Shown: in pieces, positions 20,225 to 30,159 of the stretch
Numbering within the stretch: position 1 is the stretch's first letter
How the letters are laid out: each line of letters begins with the position of its first letter
NCBI GenBank assembly: GCA_964035575.1
Contig: OZ037838.1
Location: 1,240,001 to 1,304,000, forward strand
Reading direction: 5' to 3'
Length of the DNA stretch: 64,000 bases
Source: Rhynchopus sp. YZ270_cl-10
Taxonomy: Eukaryota; Euglenozoa; Diplonemea; Diplonemida; Diplonemidae
Position numbers and translations under genes: made by a program
Notes under the pieces: generated by a model
Database searches by the model: none
What the model saw: only the letters and a program-made list of their open reading frames with translations
What the model was told of the DNA's origin: nothing

Positions 20225-20825
20225 TAATTAGACACCGCATGGTGTCTAATTACAAGGTGCCACCAGCTCTGCCTGATAGGCCGAGCAGAGTGTGCCTGCG
20301 CCACTGGATGCTTGGTGTGCCCCCTTTGGTGTAGTGGAGCCGTCGTTGTGGTAGAAGATGGCCCCCACTCCTCCTTGGGGGTGCGCTGATCTGGTAGTCA
20401 GTGAAGCGCGTAGTGTTCTGTTTACCGTGTGCAAGGATCTGTCTGTGTAGACGCGTCCCGTGTGGGGTGGCAGAGCCGCAAGAGCCAGTTCCGTCCTTTG
20501 CCGGTTCTCTTCGCTGCTTGCAGAGTCACTCTTGCTGACACCCGGTATTTCTGGTGATCAGCACGTCATTCAGCGTACGATCCCACTCCCACGGTGACAC
20601 GGGGTCGTGGTCCAGTAAGGGTGCGCGTACGCTGTGGCGATAGGCTCCCGTCTCCTCCACAGTCTCTATCGCTCCGGCAAGCCAGCTGTCGCCTGCAGGT
20701 AGCTTAGTCGATATCGCAGCAGCTCTACCAGGGGAGTCCTCCACCCGCATGAACTTCTCCAGGTCGTCCGCCGCTGCTGTTGTGGACAGAGAAGACACAG
20801 TGGTGTCCCATGGTGTCCCCATCAC
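20225..20825 (-). pseudogene. RNase H-like fragment of LINE type inside the hAT element
   Basis: On the minus strand, GRVYTDRSLHTVN, then GGVGAIFYHNDGS and CSAYQAELVA give the order of the RNase H fold as found at the C-terminus of some non-LTR retrotransposons: first Asp in a YTD motif, a Gly-rich strand, and Glu in an AEL motif. Upstream, in another frame, ETVEETGAYRHSVRAPLLDH may be the linker region of the same protein. The fragment stops at a palindrome (20223-20262, TAATTAGACACC arms). It looks captured or nested. Confidence 0.55.
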
Positions 20826-20914
20826 ACACTAGCCCACTCAACTTATCTTTTTCTCATGCAGGTGCGTGCAGATCTCCTCCGCATTGTGCAAGTCCTCCTC
20901 CAAAACTTTTGTGC

Positions 20915-21280
20915 TTACAGGGCGGGCATCCGCACCCTCGCGACAAGGGTGAACACCTTCTCGTCGTTGTGCGCCTTCCAGCCATCAACGTATACCGAGA
21001 TGTGCAGGCTCTTTGCTAGGGCTGCTCTCACAGGAACCATGACCCTGTCATACTCAGCCTTAAGTACCCTGTTACCCATCTGGAACCCGCTGGGAATTTT
21101 TGACACATCAAATGCTGGCACCAAGCGCTTGATCAGCCAGGTTTTAGCGCACTCATTAGGGTACCGTACAGGAAACAAGTTAGCAGGAGAAACCAAGAAA
21201 AACCAGGCTAAATTGACCCCAGATGCACCAAAACTATGATTTTTGATACAGAAAAAAAAAATTCGAAAAATTCCCCCCAC
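20915..21280 (-). pseudogene. hAT transposase fragment
   Basis: The minus-strand frame reads WLIKRLVPAFDVSKIPSGFQ, then EYDRVMVPVRAALAKSLHIS and VYVDGWKAHNDEKVFTLVAR. The pattern (proline-serine segment, spaced helix, then a strand with DGW) is that of the first catalytic block of hAT transposases, with the Asp of DGW as a candidate catalytic residue. The BED finger and the C-terminal dimerisation region are missing. It is a broken transposase. Confidence 0.65.
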
Positions 21281-21800
21281 TTTTTTTACGTTTTTTTGTG
21301 CAGAACTGTCACCCGTTTTTTATTCGAGTTTTAAACGTTTAAAACGTTTAAAACGTTTAAAACGTTTAAAACGTTTAAAACGCGTTTTAAATAATTTAAA
21401 ACGTTTAAAACGTTTTAAACGTTTTAAACGCAAAATTAGGAACACTGCTTTACTCCCCCCCCACATCGATTTCAATACTATACCTTACTTCACCTACGGT
21501 TGCCCTTACAGGGGGGGTGAAGGAAGGTAAGTTGAAAAAGGGTCCTTATTTGCGTTTTTGGGCTCTGCCCGTGCAGTGGTGGGGTCAATCTCGAAAATTG
21601 GACAATTTTTTGACCACTTAAATTTTGAGAAATATGAGCCCGGTTGCTTATACGTGGGGCCCATTTTTGGCCAAAATTTTCCTCAAAATCCGGGTTTGTA
21701 AAATTGACCCTTTACTCCCCCCCCACATCGATTTCAATACTATACCTTACTTCACCTACGGTTGCCCTTACAGGGGGGGTGAAGGAAGGTAAGTTGAAAA

Positions 21801-21957
21801 GTGGCACAAAAAAAATTGCAATGTAGTTTTAGCAACAGCAAAAGGAGGAGACAAGAGTACTGGTTTTCATCCAACGTTTCTCTGTTCCTTTCAACCATTT
21901 TTTTCTCGTTTAGATCTCTTTTTTAGAACTGTTTCCCCCCCCCCCCCCCCCCCCCCC
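21801..21957. other. Spacer ending in a poly-C run
   Basis: A short AT-rich stretch ending in about 22 cytosines (21935-21956). The right end of the foldback element is also followed by a long C run, so the target was probably C-rich. Confidence 0.5.
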
Positions 21958-23149
21958 TAGGGGATACGACTCCAGCCATTTTGGCTGGGACCAAACGCAC
22001 GGAAAATTCATTTGGCATTATCTGGTCATCTCCAAGGCAACTGCGGGTGAAAAACACCCTCAGAGTGGGTCACAGGGGGCCTGTGGGTCGAAAAACGACC
22101 CAGAAGCCACCCCAGAATACAAAAAAATGGAAAAAAATAGTGAAAAAACGGCTTTTTTCACGTTTTGGCCACTTTGGGCAAAATAGCGATTTTTCGAGAA
22201 AAAAATCAAAAACCGGGATATTTTTTGACATCACAAAGCCTCCTTTGGCACAAATATACCCCAAAAGTGGCCTGTGAGTCCATTCCAACCTGTTTTGGAC
22301 ATATTTGACACTTTTGGAAGTGTTTTTTTGGTGTTTTTAGGTCAAAAAAATGCCCAAGACGTCCCCAAGACATCCCCAAGACACTTTGCACACCCCCTGT
22401 TACGGTCATATTTTTTTCGTTTTTTTGCCTGAAACCCCCAAAATACCCCTCCCGGACCCCACATAGTCCCGAATATCCATCACACACCCACTCAGAGTGA
22501 GTAGAAGCACCCCAAAAAAAATATTTTTTAAAGCCCTTCAACTTCAACATGGATGCTGCCGAAACTGAAGCACAATTTTAGGGCTTTAAAAAATATTTTT
22601 TTTGGGGTGCTTCTACTCACTCTGAGTGGGTGTGTGATGGATATTCGGGACTATGTGGGGTCCGGGAGGGGTATTTTGGGGGTTTCAGGCAAAAAAACGA
22701 AAAAAATATGACCGTAACAGGGGGTGTGCAAAGTGTCTTGGGGATGTCTTGGGGACGTCTTGGGCATTTTTTTGACCTAAAAACACCAAAAAAACACTTC
22801 CAAAAGTGTCAAATATGTCCAAAACAGGTTGGAATGGACTCACAGGCCACTTTTGGGGTATATTTGTGCCAAAGGAGGCTTTGTGATGTCAAAAAATATC
22901 CCGGTTTTTGATTTTTTTCTCGAAAAATCGCTATTTTGCCCAAAGTGGCCAAAACGTGAAAAAAGCCGTTTTTTCACTATTTTTTTCCATTTTTTTGTAT
23001 TCTGGGGTGGCTTCTGGGTCGTTTTTCGACCCACAGGCCCCCTGTGACCCACTCTGAGGGTGTTTTTCACCCGCAGTTGCCTTGGAGATGACCAGATAAT
23101 GCCAAATGAATTTTCCGTGCGCAAAAAATGGCTGGAGTCGTACCCCCTA
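21958..23149. mobile_element. Foldback element with about 575-bp inverted arms
   Basis: Arms at 21958-22537 and 22580-23149 are reverse complements along their whole length with only a few differences, mostly near the outer ends; the loop is 42 bases. The outer ends read TAGGGGATACGACTCCAGCC and its inverse with one or two changes, and each is bordered by C runs. Inside there is no coding sequence of natural composition: one frame of each arm is open for about 95 codons but is basic and low in complexity. A transcript would form a very long hairpin. The superfamily is unknown. Confidence 0.9.
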
Positions 23150-23202
23150 CCCCCCCCCCCCCCCCCATTCCCCCCACCCCCAGCAACACGCAAAGTAGAT
23201 TC

Positions 23203-23372
23203 TGAACAAGATAAAACAAAAAAGCTTGCGTTTCTTTTATCGAACAGATTTTATTCTCCGCCCCGTACCCAAAACGTAAACACCACTTTGAATCAGAAAA
23301 AATATTTTCTTTTCTTTTTTCTTCCACACGCGCTTGGTTTTTGTGTTTCATTAACTTTTATCAAAAAGCTTT
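23203..23372 (+). repeat. Repeat A1 of the retroelement
   Basis: A 170-base AT-rich terminal repeat beginning TGAACAAGATAAAAC, identical as far as I can see to A2 at 27979-28148. Confidence 0.9.
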
Positions 23373-23415
23373 ACCGTTCTTTTCCCTCTTTTTCTTCTCT
23401 TCTTTCTCTCTCATT

Positions 23416-24807
23416 ATGCCTGCCACGGACACCCGCACGAAGGCGCAGCTCCTTGCGGCTCTGCGAGACATGAAGAGGCAGGCGGAGGATCAGAGGGCGG
23501 ACCTGGAGGAGCGCGAGGCGCGGATGGAGAAGAAGCTGGATCGGGCAATGTCATCTTTGGCGGCGCGAGACCCGCCCGCCGACCACCAACAATATTGTTA
23601 CGACCTCCAGGATGAAGGAATGGAGGGTCGCGGGGGGTGGGATCAGAGCGGGTACGAGGCGTGGGACTATGGGGATGATAATGAAGGGGACCCCGTTGAT
23701 GACGTGCCGGGTAACGGTGCAGATGTTGACGACGACGACGACCTGACGGAGGAACCGAATACGCAGACGACAAAGCCACCTGTGGTGAAGCCGGCGACGA
23801 AGGCTGCGACGCGTGCTGCGAAACCGTCTCCGCGTGCGTCCCCCGAAAGCCCTGCGACGTTGTCCGAGATGGTGGAGGCCGTGACGGCGGCCGTGCTGGC
23901 GCGTCTTCCTCCGCAGCTCCCCGCGCAGGGCAAGACGCCTGATGTCCCGCCGACGCCGAAGCTGGCTGGGAAGAGACGCAGAGACCCGCCGTGTGACATT
24001 TTCCCATTGCTGACAACGGCGGCTGCGGACGCCTTGTACGTGGCGTACACGGAGGAGCACGGGGACTTTTTCTTTGACCGCATGCCTGAAGAGGTGTCTC
24101 GTTTGCTCGCCAACTGCGACAAGCAAGCCGAAGCCATGACGGTCTTATCGGATTACGCGCCGCTCTCCGCACCGAAGGGCCCTGTGACGCAGTCTTCTGC
24201 CGACGACGACCAGGAGGAGGAAGGTGCAGACATTCGGTGCTACACTGAAGTGTCCAGGTGGCCTGAGACGTTTGACGAGTCCTGGTTTGCGGAGTTTGAG
24301 CGGGTACTCCGTGCTAGGACGGACATGTACGCGTTTCTGGGCAACCACGGGCTTCAGGAGAAACGCGACAGGACTTTTCTGACCATCCGAAACTTTTGGA
24401 TCTTCCGGAACCAGAACCCCGCAGCGCTGACCGAATGGCTCCGCCGCATGAGGGGGCACATGGCTGAACTGGAGGCCCTCCGTGCCACCTACACCACGAG
24501 GTCCCCGGGGGCGGCCGAACACATGCGCAGGCAGCTCGAGTCGAATAATCTTCCTCGCGCCCTGCGTGACGCCCGCAGGAGGTTCGAGGTGGATTTTCGG
24601 CCTACGGGAAAGTCGAATGGGGCCACGCACAACACCACGCACTTTCCCAGAAAATCGACAGGCAGAGCGACCCCGAGGCCGGCCCAGACCCCGAAGCCCA
24701 CACCGAAGACTGCCCCGAAGAAGCCGGAGGGGAAGGCCTGCCACCGGTTCCTGAAGGGGCTTGCGTGCCTCAAGCATCCTTGCCCGTTCGAACACCAGAA
24801 GCAGTGA
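23416..24807 (+). CDS. Gag-like protein of the tyrosine-recombinase retroelement
   Basis: A 463-residue frame beginning MPATDTRTKAQLL. It has an N-terminal charged coiled coil (about residues 8-55), an acidic Asp-rich middle, an Ala/Pro-rich linker, a more globular C-half and a terminal Cys/His cluster (CHRFLKGLACLKHPCPFEH) that could bind nucleic acid. Position and architecture fit the first gene of DIRS-type elements. It is a fossil of a mobile element and not a host gene. Confidence 0.7.
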   Translation: MPATDTRTKAQLLAALRDMKRQAEDQRADLEEREARMEKKLDRAMSSLAARDPPADHQQYCYDLQDEGMEGRGGWDQSGYEAWDYGDDNEGDPVDDVPGNGADVDDDDDLTEEPNTQTTKPPVVKPATKAATRAAKPSPRASPESPATLSEMVEAVTAAVLARLPPQLPAQGKTPDVPPTPKLAGKRRRDPPCDIFPLLTTAAADALYVAYTEEHGDFFFDRMPEEVSRLLANCDKQAEAMTVLSDYAPLSAPKGPVTQSSADDDQEEEGADIRCYTEVSRWPETFDESWFAEFERVLRARTDMYAFLGNHGLQEKRDRTFLTIRNFWIFRNQNPAALTEWLRRMRGHMAELEALRATYTTRSPGAAEHMRRQLESNNLPRALRDARRRFEVDFRPTGKSNGATHNTTHFPRKSTGRATPRPAQTPKPTPKTAPKKPEGKACHRFLKGLACLKHPCPFEHQKQ

Positions 24808-24825
24808 CCACGATGGGAGGACTCG

Positions 24826-25773
24826 GTGGCGGGGCTGGAGGCGCGAGCGACGTGTGCCGCGACGAAGGCGCAGACGCGCAGCATCGTGCGGAAGTACGAA
24901 ATGTACACGCGCGCCTGCGGACTCGGGCAGATGCCGCACCCTTTGCGCCTACGGGCGTTCGCCGCCGCAATGTTGTCGGATCGGATGAGCGCGGAGGAGA
25001 AGGAGAGGCTGTTGGTGCGAGCGCCGGGGCAACGTGGGCGACCCTTCTCCCTGGCGATGACGACGTCGGCGCTGGAGCGGTACGTGAACGTGCTGGCTCG
25101 GGTGCTGGAAGTGCCGGACAGTGTGCTGAGGGAGACCCGCAAGGGGCTGGTGCGCACTCGCCTGGAACGACGGGAAACCCCCACTCACGCGCCACCCCTG
25201 CCCTACACCTGCATGCAGCAGACTTGGAAGCGTCTCTGGCGAGAGGGAAACAGTGTTCTGTGTGCGGCCGTGGCGTTGGCGTGGACGGGTGCGCTGCGCA
25301 TGGCAGACCTGCGTGCTATACTCCCATCAGACGTCGTGCTCCCAGAAGCAGGCAGGGTGGGCACGGGCACCATTGCGATAAGGTGGTGGACGGTGAAGGA
25401 GGCCAGGCTACGAGGGGACCCAGCCGAGCTGCTATACACCCTCCCCGAGCATATGTTCCCTGCCATCCGCCGGTGGAAGCTACGCGGGATGGCGTTCAGT
25501 GTGTCAGACATCCGCAACCTGGGACGGGAGACCTCTCTGCACTTCCCCGAATATCGCGACCACTCCTGGAAGAGAGGGGCCTTGCAGCACTTGGCGATGA
25601 TGGGGGCCACGTGGGGGGATATGCTGGTGGTGGCACGCCACAAGGAGGTCGACACGCTCCGCCGATACCTCTGGGGGTGCATCACTCCCGACTTCCTGTC
25701 CCTGGAGCGCACATCGGCGATGCTGCACCGCCCGATACCCCAGAGCTGGAGAGCGTCGGGGCGCTCCGACTGA
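24826..25773 (+). CDS. Tyrosine recombinase of the retroelement
   Basis: About 315 residues with the layout of a phage-integrase-type recombinase: an N-terminal helical core-binding half, then a catalytic half with ALAWTGALRMADLRAI (first arginine box) and a final HKEVDTLRRYLWG box. This enzyme joins a circular cDNA into the genome and takes the place of a DDE integrase, so no target duplication is expected. It follows directly on the gag-like region and precedes the reverse transcriptase. Confidence 0.8.
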   Translation: MAGLEARATCAATKAQTRSIVRKYEMYTRACGLGQMPHPLRLRAFAAAMLSDRMSAEEKERLLVRAPGQRGRPFSLAMTTSALERYVNVLARVLEVPDSVLRETRKGLVRTRLERRETPTHAPPLPYTCMQQTWKRLWREGNSVLCAAVALAWTGALRMADLRAILPSDVVLPEAGRVGTGTIAIRWWTVKEARLRGDPAELLYTLPEHMFPAIRRWKLRGMAFSVSDIRNLGRETSLHFPEYRDHSWKRGALQHLAMMGATWGDMLVVARHKEVDTLRRYLWGCITPDFLSLERTSAMLHRPIPQSWRASGRSD

Positions 25774-27539
25774 CGGAACGGAACCGTGTGTCCGACTGGT
25801 GTCCGGAGTATGCGCGATCATTGGAGACGTCCCACCCTCTGCTTGAGTGGGACTACGACATTGTGGCAGTGGTGGCGACACATGTGCGTGTGCTGGCGCA
25901 GGAGATCGATGCGGCGTGGCAGGGCTGCGACCTGTCGGAGGACAGTGAGACTTGTTTTGTGGAAGATCCGGAAGGCCACCTCCTGCACCTGAGCTCGGGC
26001 TCCGATGTGGCTGACTCGCTCCGCAGGCACGAGCGCATGATTGGGGAATGTGCGGCCTCGGTGTATGCGGTTGGTGTGGCCCGTGGTCCGTCGAAGGGTT
26101 GCGATGCGGCATTGGATGTGCTCCCGGACAGCCGCCTGAACCTATCTGTAGTGGAGGAAGGGCTGAACGAGTGGGAACGTACGCTCCTGAGGGACTATGT
26201 GAACGAGCCCATGCTGCATACGACCACCCGCAAACAGTGCCAGACCTCCTCCTCGCTCACCTGTGCGGACCTCGCCAGCTTGGTGAAGAAGGGCATCCTG
26301 CGCGTAGCTGTGGGCAGGCCGCACATCACCCTCCCCACCTTCAAGATTGGCAAGAAGAACGGCCTGGCGCGCCTTCTGGTCGATGGGAGGGAGTTTGACA
26401 AGAGGTCAAAGCCAGTGCTCCCTCCGCTCACCCCACAACTCTCCGACCTCGAGCGTTTCGTGCTCCAGCACAACTTCTTCTGCTGTGTCGACTTTCTGGG
26501 ATATTTTTTCCAGATCCCTGTCGGCCCCGATCTGCAGACCAAGCTGGGGATCAGGACCACAGAAGGGTATTTCTGCTTCCGGGTGGCGGTCCCGGGGATC
26601 AGCAGGGCTCCCTCTGTCGCGCAGCTGGCCACACTGGGGATGCTACAGCGAGCTAACCTCCGTTCAGTGTCCCTTGCGATATATGACGATGTCTGCATTG
26701 CAGGTCAGACACTGGCGGAGGTGGAGCAGCGACGACAGGCTTTCGATGCGACGTTGCGTGACGCGAACTGCGTGGTGAGGGAGGAGAAGCGGGTGGACCC
26801 CACACACTGCGCGGTGTTCATTGGTGTCCAGCTGGACATGTCGGCGAAGACGTTGGCGCTGGACGAGGACTGGAGGAGTAAGCTGCTGGCGTCGCCTACG
26901 CCCCGGACTCTCACCTGCAGAGCGGTGGCCCACCACATTGGGTGCTACAGATGGGCGCACTTGGTCATGCGCACGCCGATCGCTGGGTTCACCCTGATGT
27001 GCCGCCTCTCTCGGCAGCTAAGCCGCCACTGCACTACGGCGAAAGAGTGGGACAGGTCGGTTACCTTGACGGGCTCCTTGCTAGCGGAGTTTCGCCGTGC
27101 TGAGAAGTGGCTGGCGGCGTGTCGTCCCCGGCGTGTTCTGGCAGATGCGCCTGCGTGGCACATATGGTCTGATGCCAGCGACGTGGGTGCGTCTGTTGTC
27201 TTGCTGGACCCTGTGGCACGGAAGGTGAAGGCACGTGTGGACTGGACGTGGGATGCTCTCCTGCTGACGTGCCGCCCACCCACGCCTATTCGCAGGAGGG
27301 AGCTGGTGACCGCCCTCATCGCCATGGCTGTGGCTGACTCTGTTGCCCCGCGAGGGTATGGATTGGATTGTTTTCATGACAATTCCACTGCGGAGTCACG
27401 CCACCGCAAAGGTTCGTCGCCCCACCCTCAGGAGGACCAGCTGATGGCAAGACTGATGTCAGGCATAAGTCTTCGGAGAAGGTTCACCACGCACCTGGTC
27501 GGGACGAAGCTGATGGTGGCGGACCTGGACACGCGATGA
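25740..27539 (+). CDS. Reverse transcriptase and RNase H of the retroelement
   Basis: The frame is open from further upstream, overlapping the recombinase, but the recognisable protein starts near 25740. It shows the reverse transcriptase core (FCCVDFLGYFFQIPV, then a YDD box in SLAIYDDVCIAG) and a following RNase H domain (AWHIWSDASDVGASVVLLD). The arrangement matches the polymerase of DIRS-like elements. The domain order looks complete. Confidence 0.85.
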   Translation, partial: PELESVGALRLTERNRVSDWCPEYARSLETSHPLLEWDYDIVAVVATHVRVLAQEIDAAWQGCDLSEDSETCFVEDPEGHLLHLSSGSDVADSLRRHERMIGECAASVYAVGVARGPSKGCDAALDVLPDSRLNLSVVEEGLNEWERTLLRDYVNEPMLHTTTRKQCQTSSSLTCADLASLVKKGILRVAVGRPHITLPTFKIGKKNGLARLLVDGREFDKRSKPVLPPLTPQLSDLERFVLQHNFFCCVDFLGYFFQIPVGPDLQTKLGIRTTEGYFCFRVAVPGISRAPSVAQLATLGMLQRANLRSVSLAIYDDVCIAGQTLAEVEQRRQAFDATLRDANCVVREEKRVDPTHCAVFIGVQLDMSAKTLALDEDWRSKLLASPTPRTLTCRAVAHHIGCYRWAHLVMRTPIAGFTLMCRLSRQLSRHCTTAKEWDRSVTLTGSLLAEFRRAEKWLAACRPRRVLADAPAWHIWSDASDVGASVVLLDPVARKVKARVDWTWDALLLTCRPPTPIRRRELVTALIAMAVADSVAPRGYGLDCFHDNSTAESRHRKGSSPHPQEDQLMARLMSGISLRRRFTTHLVGTKLMVADLDTR

Positions 27540-27811
27540 GCCGGTGCTTGCGTGTGAGTTTTTGATGTTGTGATGTCTGCGTTTTTATTGCTTTTACTTG
27601 TGTTTTTTGATTTTATTGACGGCACTCTGTGGCAGGTGAGATAGCCCTGGCGGTCTCTCATCTCTCGGGTGTTTTTTCTTGTTGTTGTTGTTGTTTTCTT
27701 CTTTTTGCGTCTGTCGCGCGTATCGTCCATCCCTTGCCTATGCTGGTGTCCCGCCTGTGGTCACTGGGGCTACGGAGATGGGTGAAAATGAGGGGGGGGT
27801 AGTTGTTTATG
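27540..27811. other. 3' non-coding part of the retroelement
   Basis: Lies between the end of the reverse transcriptase frame and repeat B1. It is T-rich and nothing further is seen. Confidence 0.5.
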
Positions 27812-27978
27812 TCCCTAGTTTCGACGCGAAACGTTTCCCCATGTATTGCACGGGAAACAATATATATGACAAACAGGTGCAGGGTGGTTCCGTGCTTATC
27901 ATAGAACCCGGCACCTTGTGTGTCTTCCAAAAACCAAAAAGCGTTGTGTGTGAAGTTTTGAAGGAAGGAAAAATAAAA
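27812..27978 (+). repeat. Repeat B1 of the retroelement
   Basis: 167 bases starting TCCCTAGTTTCGACGCGAAA. It is identical as far as I can see to B2 at 30160-30326 and similar to the B part of the short element at 18831-18994. It is followed without a gap by A2. Confidence 0.9.
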
Positions 27979-28148
27979 TGAACAAGATAAAACAAAAAAG
28001 CTTGCGTTTCTTTTATCGAACAGATTTTATTCTCCGCCCCGTACCCAAAACGTAAACACCACTTTGAATCAGAAAAAATATTTTCTTTTCTTTTTTCTTC
28101 CACACGCGCTTGGTTTTTGTGTTTCATTAACTTTTATCAAAAAGCTTT
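27979..28148 (+). repeat. Repeat A2 of the retroelement
   Basis: 170 bases, the same as A1. In Ngaro-like elements B2 would follow A2 directly; here it does not. Confidence 0.9.
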
Positions 28149-28304
28149 CCCTCCCTCCACTCCCTGCTTTTTCTTCATAAAGTTGTGCCTTATTGGCTTG
28201 ATTGCTTGTTTAGCTCTTTCTCTGTGCTGCTCGCGCATTGTCTGTTTTCCCTTGCGTGCATGTTTTACATGGTGTTTCTCTCTGTTGCTACTGGCACACT
28301 GTTT
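28149..28304. other. Spacer between A2 and the 349-bp array
   Basis: T-rich, no gene. Its end fades into a diverged start of the tandem unit. Confidence 0.4.
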
Positions 28305-29820
28305 TGTTTCTTCCTGTTGCACGAAAGCGGATGAGCTAATACTGGGTAACCCTGCTTGAGCTGAGTTCTTGATGATCCCGGGTGATTCCAGGGTTAGAGT
28401 TCTTGTGGCTTCTCGCATGGGTTGGTTCTGCTTGCGTAGAGATCTTGTTGATCCCGGGTGATAAAGAGACGGAGTGCCGTAGGGGCTCGTCTTTCCAGGG
28501 CTAGAGTTCTCGATGCCACTTGTAGGCTTGTTGATCCCGGGTGATAGGAGACTGAGCTCCATATGGGCTTGTCTCTCCAGGGGTAGAGCTCTGTGGTCGC
28601 CTGCATTACTGTGTATTTATGCTCGGATGTTTTTTGTGTCTATTCGCGTATCTCTTTTCTTTCCTGGTACATGTATTCGGACGAGTGTATACTGGGTAAC
28701 CCTGCCTGAGCAGAGTTCTTGAGGATCCCGGGTGATTCCAGGGCTAGAGTTCTTGTGGCTTCTCGCATGGGTTGGTTCTGCTTGCGTAGAGATCTTGTTG
28801 ATCCCGGGTGATAAAGAGACTGAGTGCCGTATGGGCTCGTCTTTCCAGGGCTAGAGTTCTCGATGCCACTTGTAGGCTTGTTGATCCCGGGTGATAGGAG
28901 ACTGAGCTCCATATGGGCTTGTCTCTCCAGGGGTAGAGCTCTGTGGTCGCCTGCATTACTGTGTATTTATGCTCGGATGTTTCTTGTGTCCATTTGCTCT
29001 GTCTTACTTTCCTGTTACATGAATGCGGATGAGTGTATACTGGGTAACCCTGCTTGAGCAGAGTTCTTGAGGATCCCGGGTGATTCCAGGGGTAGAGTTC
29101 TTGTGGCTTCTCGCATGGGTTGGTTCTGCTTGCGTAGAGATCTTGTTGATCCCGGGTGATAAAGAGACGGAGTGCCGTATGGGCTCGTCTTTCCAGGGCT
29201 AGAGTTCTCGATGCCACTTGTAGGCTTGTTGATCCCGGGTGATAGGAGACTGAGCTCCATATGGGCTTGTCTCTCCAGGGGTAGAGCTCTGTGGTCGCCT
29301 GCATTACTGTGTATTTACGCTCGGATGTGTTTTGTGTCTACTTGCTTATCTCTTTTCTTTCCTGTTACATGAATGCGGATGAGTGTATACTGGGTAACCC
29401 TGCTTGAGCAGAGTTCTTGAGGATCCCGGGTGATTCCAGGGGTAGAGTTCTTGTGGCTTCTCGCATGGGTTGGTTCTGCTTGCGTAGAGATCTTGTTGAT
29501 CCCGGGTGATAAAGAGACGGAGTGCCGTATGGGCTCGTCTTTCCAGGGCTAGAGTTCTCGATGCCACTTGTAGGCTTGTTGATCCCGGGTGATAGGAGAC
29601 TGAGCTCCATATGGGCTTGTCTCTCCAGGGGTAGAGCTCTGTGGTCGCCTGCATTACTGTGTATTTACGCTCGGATGTTTTTTGTGTCTATTTGCTCTGT
29701 CCTACTTTCCTGTTACATGCATGCGGATGAGTGTATACTGGGTATCCCTGCTTGAGCTGAGTTCTTGATGATCCCGGGTGATTCCAGGGTTAGAGTTCTT
29801 GTGGCTTCTCGCATGGGTAT
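28305..29820 (+). repeat. Tandem array of a 349-bp unit, about 4.2 copies
   Basis: The marker ACTGGGTAAC (last copy ACTGGGTATC) starts at 28341, 28691, 29039, 29389 and 29737, giving periods of 348-350 bases. Each unit contains three related sub-blocks, each opening with GATCCCGGGTGAT and holding a CCAGGG-TAGAG-TCT core, so the unit is itself a worn triplication. Copies 3 and 4 are almost the same. Open frames on either strand arise from this structure and have no protein-like features. Confidence 0.95.
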
Positions 29821-30159
29821 CTCTTCTGCTGCCTGTAGACACATGATTTTGTACCTGTAGTGCTTGACGTAAGATTTAATGTTGATCTGGCCCGTCCTGG
29901 GAAGTGATCTTGTGGTCGGCACTGAATGCGGTCATGTGTCTTTGTCTTACGATATTTTTGCCACCTCGATGTGGTGTTTCTTATGACGTTTCTCTGATAC
30001 CTCCCTTGGGAGCATGAATACATGCCTCTTTTAGCTCTGTCAGTACACAGCCAACCGGCGTGCTGCTCTTCTTACGTTTCTCTTGTCTTTGGTCATATAT
30101 CAGTAGTTTATGCAAACGTCTCAAATTTAAAAACCCCTGTTACCTGTGTTGTCATTGTT

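Larger units (their letters stand above)
19994..21447 (-). mobile_element. hAT-superfamily DNA transposon, decayed
   Basis: The ends CAGTGTTCCTAA and TTAGGAACACTG are inverted copies and fit the CAG/CTG ends of hAT elements. The 8-bp target duplication CTTTACTC is perfect on both sides (19986-19993 and 21448-21455). Both ends carry arrays of TTTAAACG-like subterminal repeats in inverse orientation, as expected for transposase binding. On the minus strand a hAT transposase fragment is legible. The element also contains a LINE-like RNase H piece, so it is not a complete autonomous hAT. At 1454 bp it is too short for the usual 600-700 residue transposase. Confidence 0.9.
19811..21800. repeat. 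Tandemly duplicated unit of about 265 bp, first copy split by a hAT element
   Basis: Bases 19811-19993 are repeated as 21535-21717 (AAAAAGGGTCCTTATTTGCG onward) with no difference I can see. The continuing part 21456-21537 is repeated as 21718-21800 (CACATCGATTTCAATACTAT). The first unit is interrupted by the hAT element at 19994-21447. So the duplication lies around, and probably predates, the insertion. Confidence 0.9.
23203..28148 (+). mobile_element. Tyrosine-recombinase retroelement (DIRS order, VIPER/Ngaro-like)
   Basis: The element has a left repeat A1 (23203-23372), three coding regions in the order gag-like, tyrosine recombinase, reverse transcriptase plus RNase H, then repeat B1 (27812-27978) joined directly to A2 (27979-28148). 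A second B (30160-30326) lies 2 kb further on. Split direct repeats of the form A1-coding-B1-A2-B2 are typical of Ngaro, PAT and VIPER elements; recombinase before reverse transcriptase is the VIPER order. A1 and A2 look identical, as do the two B copies, so the insertion is young. It looks whole, with no obvious break in the three domains. Confidence 0.85.

Noticed and set aside
21981-23193. Basic protein of about 95 residues in each arm of the foldback element
   Set aside because: Composition is low in complexity, the start is arbitrary and the two copies are mirror images of the same repeat. No domain is seen.
28137-29755. Serine/proline-rich proteins across the 349-bp array
   Set aside because: They repeat with the array unit, are found on both strands and contain no recognisable domain.
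28341-29820. CRISPR-like array
   Set aside because: The repeats are adjacent 349-bp units without spacers, in a eukaryotic context.
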